Assembly: GCA_947502505.1 (NCBI GenBank) | Contig: CANNAE010000003.1 | Location: forward strand, 186,001-250,000 | Source: an uncultured Planococcus sp. | GTDB taxonomy: Bacteria; Bacillota; Bacilli; Bacillales_A; Planococcaceae | Reading direction: 5' to 3' | Length of the DNA: 64,000 nucleotides | Shown here: piece after piece, positions 25,122 to 33,416 of the stretch | Layout: each line of letters starts with the position of its first letter | Numbering within the stretch: position 1 is the first letter of the stretch | Made by a program: the position numbers and the translations under genes | The notes under the pieces: model-generated | Seen by the model: only the letters and a program-made list of their open reading frames with translations | What the model was told of the DNA's origin: nothing | Databases searched by the model: none

Positions 25122-26795
25122 TTAAAACGCGCCGGAGCCGCCACCACCGCCGCCGACTCCACCGCCAGTACCGGCGATGCCGCCGCCGCTTGCATTGGCA
25201 GTGGCACTCGTGGTGGTACTCGCCGTAACGAACACGGCGGTCATGAGGACCGGATTCACCGCGAAGCCGGAGACATCATTTGCCGGCTCAGCGGGAGTAA
25301 AGGCATGCGCTTTGCGCTCGGCCGTTTTCTGGTCGCTACCGAGTAAGTATGCGTAGGCACGCTGTTTTTCATCCATCGTCAGGCGCTCCCATTGCTCCGT
25401 TGGCAATTGTGCCATCGCCGTTTTCAAGCTTCGCCATTCAGAGCGCAGTCGATGTCCTTCGCGTGTGATCGGTGAATAGCCGATCGCAAATCCAAGCGCA
25501 AGCATTGCCAGTGCAATGGACAAAGCCATCCATGACAATAATCCGTATATTCCTGACACGACGGCAAGGCCGATGAAGACCGCGCTCATGATGCCGACTG
25601 CCCAGCGCAAGCCGCCGTGTTTTTCGTAGAAATCGTGGGCCAGCACTTCGGCTCTCACTTCTTTATTCCACTCGGCGGTTGCTGCGTTGTAATCTTCGTG
25701 ATTGAGTTCATTTTTCGTAAAAATCTCCACTTGTTCCAGTGTGAATTCCTGGCCGTCCCCGATCGTATCAAACAATAGCCCGATCAGTACCGCTTCATGC
25801 GGGTGGTCAGTGTTGCGGTCGGCCAGTTCGAAATGGTCTTCTGAGAGTTGGCGAATCTTGCCTTTTCTCATCAAATCCAAAATTGCCGCCGACATGCCGT
25901 TCGCCGCTACATAATTCGGATTCGTGAAATGAAGCAAGGCAGGGATGCTCATCGAGTCTTCCGGTACGAAAAATTCACCGGTTCCGCTTCGGACTTCCCG
26001 TTTGCGTCTTGATGCCTTGAGCCAAGAGAAGATCACCAAGCCGATAAGTAAAGCGCCAAGCGCCGCGATAACGGGGATTCCAATGGATTTTACGAGCTGT
26101 TGGTTGCGGGCGAACGCGGCTGCTTCGTTTTCCAATTCCTCGCGGTCATCCGCTAATTCATCCCGCACCGTACCATCCTGCGCCGTGACGCCGGGAAACA
26201 ATCCAGCCTCAAAAATGGCCCGGATATCGGCTGTTTTTCCAGCAGGCACATCACCTAAATCAAAAACAACGGCGCCATCATCTGTAATGCTTGCTGTATC
26301 AAACGCCTCCCCGTATCCGAGCGCTTCGGTTTCCGCTGCCGCAGCAGGCGGGATGACCGTAATCATCATCTCGCCGTAGTCGCTTTCATTGCTGTCATCG
26401 AAAAACGGCCAATAAAATTCGGCGCCATCAGAAAACTTCTCGACAGCCCCAACAATCCGGTAGTTCAGCTCGACTTGGATCGTGTCGCCCTCGTTGCCGG
26501 AGCGGTAGATTTTGTATAGGCCGTTTTCGGCTTCCACTTCCAAATCACGACGGCTGTCTTTCGCCGTAAACGCTTCGATCGATGTTCCTTCTTTCGGGAT
26601 CAAGCTTCTCGTGATGCCATTAAACTCATCTTCGAATTCGTACGTAAATTGTTCCGTCACATCTGCGGTGCCGTCTTCATTCAACTGGGCCTCGATCTGC
26701 ACATCCGTAATATTGAAGTCGATGGCAAATGCCTGGATTGGGACGAGTAGCAGGAAGATAAACAGAATAAAAGCCAAGCCTTTTTTGTTCTTCAC
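25122..26795 (-). CDS. DUF2207 membrane protein with glycine-rich tail
   Basis: The 557-residue protein has an N-terminal signal peptide, an extracellular DUF2207 beta-domain (about 25-225: ITDVQIEAQLNEDGTADVTEQFTYEF, then TRSLIPKEG), a transmembrane helix near 240, a cytoplasmic region, a pair of helices around 405-445, and a C-terminal tail of Gly/Ser (GGGVGGGGGGSG). All of these are usual for the family, whose function is unknown. Start is GTG with GAGGTG 7 nt upstream. It is monocistronic and convergent with oppA. Confidence 0.85.
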   Translation of the reverse strand: MKNKKGLAFILFIFLLLVPIQAFAIDFNITDVQIEAQLNEDGTADVTEQFTYEFEDEFNGITRSLIPKEGTSIEAFTAKDSRRDLEVEAENGLYKIYRSGNEGDTIQVELNYRIVGAVEKFSDGAEFYWPFFDDSNESDYGEMMITVIPPAAAAETEALGYGEAFDTASITDDGAVVFDLGDVPAGKTADIRAIFEAGLFPGVTAQDGTVRDELADDREELENEAAAFARNQQLVKSIGIPVIAALGALLIGLVIFSWLKASRRKREVRSGTGEFFVPEDSMSIPALLHFTNPNYVAANGMSAAILDLMRKGKIRQLSEDHFELADRNTDHPHEAVLIGLLFDTIGDGQEFTLEQVEIFTKNELNHEDYNAATAEWNKEVRAEVLAHDFYEKHGGLRWAVGIMSAVFIGLAVVSGIYGLLSWMALSIALAMLALGFAIGYSPITREGHRLRSEWRSLKTAMAQLPTEQWERLTMDEKQRAYAYLLGSDQKTAERKAHAFTPAEPANDVSGFAVNPVLMTAVFVTASTTTSATANASGGGIAGTGGGVGGGGGGSGAF

Positions 26796-26929
26796 GATTC
26801 ATCACCTCTTGTATAGGAATACGGATGAGTGGGGGGAAGGTTTCAGAAATAGCCAGAGTACCAATTGTAATTTGAAAAATAATCCAATAGATTTATTTTT
26901 TATATTAGTTAGAATAATGTGTTTTCTTA

Positions 26930-26958
26930 TTGACAACGCTTTCATTTATGAATATGCT
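26930..26958 (+). promoter_or_regulatory. Strong sigma-A promoter with no adjacent gene
   Basis: TTGACA (26930-26935), 17-nt spacer, TATGCT (26953-26958). It faces the orphan terminator at 26991-27047; the next gene starts at 27146. Confidence 0.65.
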
Positions 26959-26964
26959 AATTAT

Positions 26965-27047
26965 AGGTTAATATTTCGTGCGGAGAAATGGAGACACATT
27001 AATTAGCTTTGGGCATCCCCCAAAGCTAATTAATGTGTCTCTTTTTT
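26965..27047 (+). ncRNA. Candidate small RNA or attenuated leader ending in a perfect terminator
   Basis: From the predicted start near 26965 the transcript would be about 83 nt and end in a 23-bp perfect stem (26991-27013 with 27019-27041, 5-nt loop CATCC) followed by seven T. No gene precedes it. It is either an independent small RNA or a 5' leader attenuator of the hydrolase gene at 27146. Only a four-residue open frame lies inside. Confidence 0.5.
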
Positions 27048-27083
27048 TCGTCGCATATACCCAAATTAAAAAGGAGGAACATC

Positions 27084-27113
27084 ATGGGAGCTACCAGTTT
27101 TTCGAGATCTTAA
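27084..27113 (+). CDS. Possible nine-residue leader peptide
   Basis: AAAAAGGAGG is followed 6 nt later by ATG and a nine-codon frame (MGATSFSRS) ending in TAA, 32 nt before the hydrolase gene. The ribosome-binding site is unusually strong for non-coding sequence. It may be a leader peptide or the stump of a decayed gene. Confidence 0.25.
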   Translation: MGATSFSRS

Positions 27114-27145
27114 TGAATAGGCATGCATAGAAAAGGGGGAAGAAT

Positions 27146-29164
27146 ATGAAGAACAGTAGAAAACCAGTTGTATTGTTGATTATTTCGTTGCTATTGGTGT
27201 TAGTCGGTAGTATAGTTGCCGCCCAGTTTAATAGTTCGAACGGTGAAGTGGACGTGTCGAGAATTTATTTCGATACGGAAAGAGGCGAATTGTCCGGATT
27301 GCTATACAAACCTGACGGAGCCGATAGTGAAGCAAGGCCGACATTGGTTACCACTCACGGATATTTGAATTCTGCGGAAATGCAAGACGCACAAGCAGTT
27401 GAGATGTCTAAGCGTGGATATGTAGTGCTGGCGCTTGACCAATACGATCATGGTCATTCGACTGGCACAATGGAAAAGCCGATCCCGTTCTTTTCGTTTT
27501 GGCCCTATGCCATTTATGACGCAGTTCAATATATGTATGAACAAGATTATGTACTGAAAGATGCAGAACAAAATGGGGTTATCGCGGTTTCTGGCCATTC
27601 AATGGGTGGATTTTCGTCCACTCATGCAGTAATGCTGGATGAAGCAGATTACCAAGGGTCGGGAGTGCGCAAGATTCACAGCTCTTTGACGATGGGGTCG
27701 GATTATCAGTGGGTCAAAGCACTTGGCTACACGGATGAAGAAATCAACGCCTCCTATGGACCTCGCCCATCGGGGAAAATTGCCGGAGTTTATGATGAGT
27801 TTTTCTTTGATGCAGAGGCGTCGGCAGCCGGACAGTCAGTGGTGAAAAAAGATTATGTCAGCACGCCTGAAGGTTTAGGGTTCCTTGGCGGCTTGGAATC
27901 TGCGCAGGCGGGTGAATTTTACGAGGTTGATGGGGCTGAGCGCATCATTTATCAGCCGAACGAGACTCATCCGTGGAATCATTTCTCAAAGCAATCGACA
28001 GCTTATGCCATTGATTTCTATGATACTGCTTTTGCGGAATATGGGGATGTAGTGACAGTCGGCGAAGATGGGCAAACCTGGATGTGGAAAGAATGGTTTT
28101 CTTTCATCGCGCTTATTGGTTTCTTCTCATTGTTCATACCGGTTATCAACCTATTGACTAAGTTGCCATTCTTCAACTGGGTTTATACAAAATCTCCAGT
28201 TGCTTTGACAGCCCCTAGAACACCAGGTGCTAAATTGGCGGGTTATATTTTATTAGTAGTAGGTGCGCTGTATCCAGCTCTATTCTTTACAGCTCTTCAT
28301 AGCGGAGATGCAACGGGCATGACTCTTCTTCGTCAGATCAGCATGATTACGATTGGTTTAGCGGCATTGATTCTGATCTTCAGTTTTGTAAAAAATGCTG
28401 GCCATTCTGCGAAAATGGGATCTGGGCTAATTTTAGGGCTTGGGATCATCCAGTATGTCTATTTGCGCGAACAAGAACGCTTTTTTGCGACGACTGAATG
28501 GTTCGGTGCAGCGACGGTTAACCCAATTGTCTTTTGGGCAATTAACGTGGCTATCGTCACTTTAATGATTTTGATTGGCTATCATTTCGTAGCGAAAAAA
28601 GCAGAAGGCGCAAGTTTCGCAAGCTACGGCTTGAAAGCAAACGCCAAGACAATTATTGCTGCTTTAGCTACGGCGATTGTGGCAGTAGCAATCGGCTATG
28701 GCCTACTATATTTGGTGGACGCATTCTTCAAAGTTGACTTCCGTCTGTGGACCTTGGCAGTGAAAACCTTTGAAGATCAGCATGTCTTCGCATTGTTGCG
28801 CTATGCGCCGCTGTTCTTCATCTACTATTTCATTGTTGGATTGTCTGTAAACGTCAATACGGCCAGCAGTGCATATGATGGATGGAAAGGCTATGGAATC
28901 TCCATTCTTCACTTTATCGGCGGGTTGGTCTTGTATCTTGCTTACCATTATGGATTGTTGTTCCTGACAGGGACTGGTGGCTACCCTGCTGAATCCCTCT
29001 CATCAATCATTGTTATTGGGCTTGTGCCAGTCTTGCTGTTGGCAGCTATTTATAACCGCTATTTCTTCAGGAAAACCGGAAATGTCTATGTGGGGGCATT
29101 CTTGAATACGATCTTGATGACGCTCATTACATTGGCGAACACGGTTCTTTATACAGGGCTTTAA
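27146..29164 (+). CDS. Alpha/beta hydrolase fused to a polytopic membrane domain
   Basis: The 672-residue protein starts with a signal anchor (residues 8-27), then an extracytoplasmic alpha/beta hydrolase domain (about 38-295): THGYLNSAEMQDAQAVEMSKRGYVVLALDQYDHGHS, nucleophile elbow AVSGHSMGGFSS (Ser about 151), and a possible catalytic histidine in NETHPWNHFS. The second half, from about 312, holds about ten hydrophobic helices. Neither half has neighbours that explain it, and the substrate is unknown. The gene reads as more AT-rich than its surroundings and has its own candidate attenuated leader. Confidence 0.75.
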   Translation: MKNSRKPVVLLIISLLLVLVGSIVAAQFNSSNGEVDVSRIYFDTERGELSGLLYKPDGADSEARPTLVTTHGYLNSAEMQDAQAVEMSKRGYVVLALDQYDHGHSTGTMEKPIPFFSFWPYAIYDAVQYMYEQDYVLKDAEQNGVIAVSGHSMGGFSSTHAVMLDEADYQGSGVRKIHSSLTMGSDYQWVKALGYTDEEINASYGPRPSGKIAGVYDEFFFDAEASAAGQSVVKKDYVSTPEGLGFLGGLESAQAGEFYEVDGAERIIYQPNETHPWNHFSKQSTAYAIDFYDTAFAEYGDVVTVGEDGQTWMWKEWFSFIALIGFFSLFIPVINLLTKLPFFNWVYTKSPVALTAPRTPGAKLAGYILLVVGALYPALFFTALHSGDATGMTLLRQISMITIGLAALILIFSFVKNAGHSAKMGSGLILGLGIIQYVYLREQERFFATTEWFGAATVNPIVFWAINVAIVTLMILIGYHFVAKKAEGASFASYGLKANAKTIIAALATAIVAVAIGYGLLYLVDAFFKVDFRLWTLAVKTFEDQHVFALLRYAPLFFIYYFIVGLSVNVNTASSAYDGWKGYGISILHFIGGLVLYLAYHYGLLFLTGTGGYPAESLSSIIVIGLVPVLLLAAIYNRYFFRKTGNVYVGAFLNTILMTLITLANTVLYTGL

Positions 29165-29184
29165 TTTGCAATAAGAGAATGATT

Positions 29185-29232
29185 CACCCCCGAAGATACA
29201 GTTCACACTCTGTCTTCTGGGGTGTTTTTTTA
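29185..29232 (+). terminator. Terminator of the hydrolase gene
   Basis: CACCCCCGAAGATACAG pairs with CTGTCTTCTGGGGTG, followed by a T run. Confidence 0.8.
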
Positions 29233-29250
29233 GGAAATCGTTCGAACTTT

Positions 29251-29295
29251 AAAAAGCTATCCGTGAATCCTTAAAGGATTCACGGATAGCTTTTT
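29251..29295. terminator. Second hairpin, bidirectional
   Basis: AAAAAGCTATCCGTGAATCC and its exact complement flank the loop TTAAA (20-bp stem). On the minus strand it directly follows the DUF4097-like remnant, as a gene terminator would. Confidence 0.8.
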
Positions 29296-29297
29296 CT

Positions 29298-29351
29298 CTA
29301 TACAAATTCAACCGTAATACTGCGATTGTCCGACTGCAAATCCAGAGTGTG
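29298..29351 (-). pseudogene. Remnant of a DUF4097-type gene end
   Basis: On the minus strand the frame ending at TAG (29298-29300) reads FHTLDLQSDNRSITVEFV, closely like the C-terminus of the intact DUF4097 protein at 4.2 kb (RLASNNGSITVE). An in-frame stop lies just upstream, and no longer frame is open. A strong terminator sits right after it. This suggests a deleted gene of which only the last 17 or so codons and terminator remain. The stretch is short, so chance similarity is possible. Confidence 0.35.
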
Positions 29352-29399
29352 AAATTAGAAGCCTCCGGTGAGGTAAGCATTCAAGGTTAGAGGGCGGCC

Positions 29400-30284
29400 T
29401 TATCTCGCCGTCATCTTTTTTATATCTTGCAAGCTCAACCCAGTAGCAATTGGCGATGAAGCCGAAAGCGGGATCGCGTATTTCACATCGGCCTGGGTGC
29501 CGAGTGGGTGGGGCTTTAGTTGAAAATGGTCGATGGCTGTGCCGATCGTTTGGGCTGCCGATTTTAAATGGGGGTCCATTAAAGGAATATAATCGATGTC
29601 AATTAATGATGCGGATATATCTATGACCCGGATAGCTTGTTCATCCAGGACCGCCGCTAGTTGGAGAAACGTCCATTGTTCCCTGGCGGCGATGGAATTG
29701 TAATGGTTGTGCCCATTGACGTAGAGCCCAGCCCGTTGCTTGGGTTTCAGCAATTCCCACATCGGGATATCTGGCGCAATGCAGCGTTTTTCCTTTTCGG
29801 AGTTTTTGGTCGTTCCATGGACCGGATGATGGCCGAAGACGATAAGCGGCAGGTCACCGGATTCTTGGACTACTGTTTCAAGCCATTGTTGTTGGACGAG
29901 ATCCAAGGTTCCGCCCCAGTCTTCGTAATTTTGTTCTTGGGCAGTATCCAAAAAAGCCAAGACGGCATGGTCTGTTGAAATCGTATGAAAACGCTCTTGC
30001 TGTGTGATGTGGAGGACATCGTTCCGGTTCATGGCATAGACATCATGGTTGCCGAGTACGTGGACAAATGGTTTTTGATGCTGCCGGATTATAGCGTAGA
30101 TATCTTCCAATTCGTCAGCTGAACCAAAATTCGTCAAATCACCAATAGATACATACAGATCCGCGGGAATCGAGAAAAACTGTTCCATGAAAGACTCGAA
30201 AAACGACTGCCGATCTTCCCGGATAAACGCATAGCTCTCTTTTACCGAAGGAAAATGCAAATCCCCAATCACTGCAATTTTCAT
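29400..30284 (-). CDS. Metallophosphoesterase
   Basis: The 294-residue calcineurin-like phosphoesterase has the full metal-binding set: GDLH (residues 7-10), SIGDLTNFG (about 47), VLGNHDVYA (about 79), FGHHPVHG (about 155) and VNGHNHYN (about 196). Such enzymes cleave phosphomonoesters or diesters; the substrate is unknown. The ATG at 30284 has AAGGAG about 12 nt upstream; the ATG 24 nt earlier lacks any site. Transcribed alone on the minus strand. Confidence 0.88.
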   Translation of the reverse strand: MKIAVIGDLHFPSVKESYAFIREDRQSFFESFMEQFFSIPADLYVSIGDLTNFGSADELEDIYAIIRQHQKPFVHVLGNHDVYAMNRNDVLHITQQERFHTISTDHAVLAFLDTAQEQNYEDWGGTLDLVQQQWLETVVQESGDLPLIVFGHHPVHGTTKNSEKEKRCIAPDIPMWELLKPKQRAGLYVNGHNHYNSIAAREQWTFLQLAAVLDEQAIRVIDISASLIDIDYIPLMDPHLKSAAQTIGTAIDHFQLKPHPLGTQADVKYAIPLSASSPIATGLSLQDIKKMTAR

Positions 30285-30409
30285 CGTGTTCAACAACTCC
30301 TTCTGCATTTAATAACTACAGTATCTCAAACGGCTGCTAAGCTGCGGTAAACACAATGTAAAGAATTGTGAAAGTTTGGGCCAAAGCCTGACAGGCGGTG
30401 GCAAGCAAT

Positions 30410-30454
30410 AAAAAAAGCTGCACTTATCCGCCGGTTAGGCGTGCAGGTGCAGCT
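30410..30454 (-). terminator. Terminator of the PH-domain gene
   Basis: GCTGCAC (30417-30423) pairs with GTGCAGC (30447-30453), with a T run on the minus strand. Confidence 0.65.
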
Positions 30455-30464
30455 CGGTTGGACT

Positions 30465-30830
30465 TTACAGGATCGCTTCCGCAATTAGCTTATCCAGCTT
30501 ACGGATGTCGACTTTCTTATTCAAGTTCAGCTTGAAGTTCCCAGCCTTTGTCCAGAGCTGGATTTCCGCGTTGGCATCGAAGGTACCGGCGTTTTCGCTT
30601 GAGTACATGTGGATCGATGAAAACGGGATGGTATAGATTTCAACTTTCTTTCCGGTCAAGCCTTGCTTATCGGAAATGATAAGGCGCTTATTCGTCACGA
30701 CAGCGGTATCGCGCACGGTTTTATAGGCGACTTTCGCTTGTTCGCCGTCTACCAGCAAGTCTTTGACGGACTCTGGTACATCAATTTCCTGTAGGAAAGT
30801 CCAGCCCATCATTGCATTCAATTCTGCCAT
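30465..30830 (-). CDS. Bacterial PH-domain protein (DUF1696-like)
   Basis: The 121-residue cytoplasmic protein fits the bPH_1 fold: KVAYKTVRDTAVVTNKRLIISDKQGLTGKKVEIYTIPFSSIHMYSSENAG, with the conserved TNKRLII and IPFSSI strands, and a C-terminal helix (DIRKLDKLIAEAIL). The biochemical role of these small PH proteins is unknown. No neighbour suggests a function; the gene is monocistronic. Confidence 0.82.
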   Translation of the reverse strand: MAELNAMMGWTFLQEIDVPESVKDLLVDGEQAKVAYKTVRDTAVVTNKRLIISDKQGLTGKKVEIYTIPFSSIHMYSSENAGTFDANAEIQLWTKAGNFKLNLNKKVDIRKLDKLIAEAIL

Positions 30831-31069
30831 TTGAATTCCCCCTCATTGTTTATGCTCCCAGTATGGCATAGCTCGGAAAGAGGAGCCAAGAAAATGGCTG
30901 GGTCATTCAATTGAAAACCTTGATCGATATGCGCAGTTTCATCACGACTGGACAAAATTTTCGCCCGTTCGATTCGGATTTCTAAAAATCTATGCCGGCT
31001 ATAAAGAATGCGGGAGCCGGTAAAAGGGTATAAAACGATAATGGATTCCATTGTATGGGAGGAATGAAT

Positions 31070-31765
31070 ATGGACTTTTTGCCTGATGATTATCTTGTCA
31101 TTACATTAAGGCTGCTGATGGCTGCTTTATTGAGCGGCCTTATCGGGATGGAACGGGAAATGAAAAAACAGCCTGCCGGACTCCGCACGCATCTCCTCGT
31201 TGGCATTGGATCCTGCTTGATGATGCTGCTTTCCATCACTGGTTTTGATTATTTTTTAAAAAGTAGCGCTGAGCCCATCCGGTTCGATCCCAGCCGCATC
31301 CCTTCATATGTCATTAGCGGCATCGGTTTTCTTGGGGCGGGCACCATTATCGTTCACGGGAAATCGGTAAAAGGCCTGGCGACTGCCGCATCGATCTGGG
31401 TGGCGGCGGGGCTTGGTTTGGTGGTAGGCATTGGGATGTATTATGTAGCAGTTTTAGCGACCTTCATTGTATTGCTCGTCTTGTTTGTACTCGGGAAACT
31501 GGAAAAAAAGTATATCCCGAGCTCGAAAAAAAGGCAGATAACGGTTATCGCCGAAGATCAAGGAGAGCCCTTTTCTAAAATCAGCCATTTTTTTGAAGAC
31601 CATCAATTGAATATTCTCGATTTCTATATCGAAGAAGGTGCGCTATACGGCGACAAAAATATCTCCAAATACATCTTTTCGATAGAAGCTGGACACACTG
31701 GCCGGGAGATGGAACTGGTCAAGGATTTACAAAGCTCTTCTGCAGTGATAAAAGTGATCATTTAA
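31070..31765 (+). CDS. MgtC/SapB-family membrane protein
   Basis: The 231-residue protein has four to five N-terminal membrane helices with the MgtC signatures RLLMAALLSGLIGMEREMKKQPAGLRTHLLVGIGSC and GIGFLGAGTIIV...VKGLATAASIWVAAGLGL, then a cytoplasmic ACT-like domain (about 150-230). MgtC proteins affect magnesium homeostasis and inhibit F-ATPase in some species. The ATG at 31070 is chosen over two closer to 31055 because GGGAGG then lies 7 nt upstream. Confidence 0.9.
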   Translation: MDFLPDDYLVITLRLLMAALLSGLIGMEREMKKQPAGLRTHLLVGIGSCLMMLLSITGFDYFLKSSAEPIRFDPSRIPSYVISGIGFLGAGTIIVHGKSVKGLATAASIWVAAGLGLVVGIGMYYVAVLATFIVLLVLFVLGKLEKKYIPSSKKRQITVIAEDQGEPFSKISHFFEDHQLNILDFYIEEGALYGDKNISKYIFSIEAGHTGREMELVKDLQSSSAVIKVII

Positions 31766-31835
31766 AGGAAGTCATCTCTGGGAGAGTTGGGGCCATGACT
31801 CTGCCGGAGGCGCAAAATCATCCATAACAGGCAAG

Positions 31836-31867
31836 AAAAGCCTTCCGAATTGTTTGGAGGGCTTTTT
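31836..31867 (+). terminator. Terminator of the MgtC-family gene
   Basis: AAAAGCCTTCC...GGAGGGCTTTTT hairpin with one G-T pair. Confidence 0.75.
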
Positions 31868-31959
31868 AACTGTGTAAATGAAAGATTTGGAAGTAATTAA
31901 CTGGAAACAGGACTTTTGATGTCTTTATGAGGATTATGACAAAAATATCGAAAATGATG

Positions 31960-31988
31960 TTGAATTATTTGTTAATTCAGACTACTAT
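31960..31988 (+). promoter_or_regulatory. Promoter of the LPXTG protein gene
   Basis: TTGAAT (31960-31965), 17-nt spacer, TACTAT (31983-31988), 42 nt before the start codon. Confidence 0.5.
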
Positions 31989-32029
31989 TTGTTGTAGCAA
32001 GAAAATAAAGGAAATGGAAGGAGAATCAT

Positions 32030-32452
32030 ATGAAAAAAGGAATTACTGGAATCTTCATGGGGTCGCTTTTATTTATAGGAGCTTCTCTAAATGTAGCCGC
32101 GGACAACCATGTCGATAAAGACTGCGGTGATTTCGCGAGCCATGAAGAGGTCATGGAGTTTTGGTACACAAACGGCTATAGTGCAGAAAACGATCCGCAT
32201 GATCTTGACCGTGACAATGACGGCCTTGCCTGTGAAGTCAGCCAATCAGAATACGATGATTATGTAGCGAGCCAAGAAGCTGCCGGATCTGATGAAGCTG
32301 CTGACGATCAGGAAGAAGCAGCCGAAGAGGAAGAGGAAGGCGCAGCGTTGCCGGATACCGCTTCTAACGGGCCTTTGATGATGCTGTTCGGCGCTGGAGT
32401 TGCCGGGGCAGGTTCATTGCTTTTATTCCGTAGAAAGAAACAAACGGCTTAA
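32030..32452 (+). CDS. Excalibur-domain surface protein with LPDTA sorting signal
   Basis: The 140-residue protein has a signal peptide (1-24, cleavage after VAA), an excalibur calcium-binding domain with DKDCGDFASHEEVMEFW and DLDRDNDGLACE (about 30-70), an acidic Glu-rich spacer, and a complete sortase signal: LPDTA (about 109-113), a hydrophobic helix and RRKK. It should be exported and linked to peptidoglycan by the class D sortase encoded 140 nt downstream. Bacillus YhcR, a nuclease anchored by YhcS, has a comparable LPXT(A/S) signal, but no nuclease domain is present here. Confidence 0.88.
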   Translation: MKKGITGIFMGSLLFIGASLNVAADNHVDKDCGDFASHEEVMEFWYTNGYSAENDPHDLDRDNDGLACEVSQSEYDDYVASQEAAGSDEAADDQEEAAEEEEEGAALPDTASNGPLMMLFGAGVAGAGSLLLFRRKKQTA

Positions 32453-32593
32453 CGGCATTTGGCTATCTCGTAAGCACCCATATATAAGCAGCGGGATTGG
32501 ATATCCGCTCTTGGATTCAGATTTGCAGAGAGACTGCCCGTGGAAGTCATGATCCGCTTCCGAGGCAGCCTCTTTATCGTGAGGTGATGGTTG

Positions 32594-33232
32594 ATGAGGC
32601 GTTGGCTTGGGGTGATCTTGCTCATAGTTGGGGCGGGCATTGTGATCGTGAATTTTCTGCAATGGAACACCGGACATACCGCTGCGCAGGATTTCACTGA
32701 AAAAGAAGTGGCAGAAGTAGCGGAAGTGGCTCAGACATTGGAAAAGGAAATGATGTACACGCCGCCTTCCATTGAAGAGCCGGCTCCCGTATTCACCAGC
32801 GATGTCCAGCAGGCAGCAGGAGCGAATATCGCTACACTGCTCATCCCCAAGATTGAACAGAAATATTCCGTCTACTGGGGAACGGATCCTTCGACCTTGA
32901 CTCAAGGTGTTGGCATGTTTGTCAGCGATTTGACGACGGTGCCAGGCGGCTATGGCCACACAGTTCTAAGCGGGCATAGGGATACCGTCTTCACCCGCTT
33001 AGGGGAACTCGAGAAAGAGGATTTGCTTCACGTCCAATACGACGGCAAGCTGTTCAGTTATGAAGTTACAGATACGTGGATTACCGGCGAAGATGATCGG
33101 ACAGTCATTGTAGAAAAAGACGAGTCTACGCTGACATTGACGACGTGTTATCCTTTTGACTTTATCGGCTTCGCCCCGGACCGGTATATCGTCCAGGCGG
33201 AGTTGGTCGCTGAACAGGACGTTGAGGAGTAG
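32594..33232 (+). CDS. srtD: Class D sortase
   Basis: The 212-residue transpeptidase has an N-terminal anchor (residues 5-22), and the sortase barrel with catalytic His in VLSGHRDTVF (about 126), Cys in LTLTTCYPFDFIG (about 185) and Arg in APDRYIVQAE (about 196). The spacing and YPF after the cysteine are typical of class D enzymes such as Bacillus YhcS, which prefer LPNTA/LPDTA. Its substrate is the adjacent LPDTA protein. ATG at 32594 has GAGGTG 7 nt upstream. Confidence 0.9.
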   Translation: MRRWLGVILLIVGAGIVIVNFLQWNTGHTAAQDFTEKEVAEVAEVAQTLEKEMMYTPPSIEEPAPVFTSDVQQAAGANIATLLIPKIEQKYSVYWGTDPSTLTQGVGMFVSDLTTVPGGYGHTVLSGHRDTVFTRLGELEKEDLLHVQYDGKLFSYEVTDTWITGEDDRTVIVEKDESTLTLTTCYPFDFIGFAPDRYIVQAELVAEQDVEE

Positions 33233-33284
33233 AAGTGCTTTTAGCATTTAGAGTCACTTCTTCAAAGTTTTCATAGCTGTTTTC

Positions 33285-33316
33285 TAAGGCCCATTAATTC
33301 TTTAGGGCCTTTTTTC
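33285..33316 (+). terminator. Terminator of the sortase gene
   Basis: TAAGGCCC...GGGCCTT followed by TTTTTT. Confidence 0.7.
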
Positions 33317-33416
33317 GCGTGTCCGAAAAATGGCGATTTAAAGGATTTTTCCAGTCGATAGGCGAATACGCAGGGGAGGAACGATGCGCAAAAGCATATA
33401 GAAAGGATGGGGAATA

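Noticed and set aside
29340..29399. Plus-strand frame VKLEASGEVSIQG as a second DUF4097 fragment
   Set aside because: Only 13 codons, opposite in strand to the clearer remnant; too short to support.
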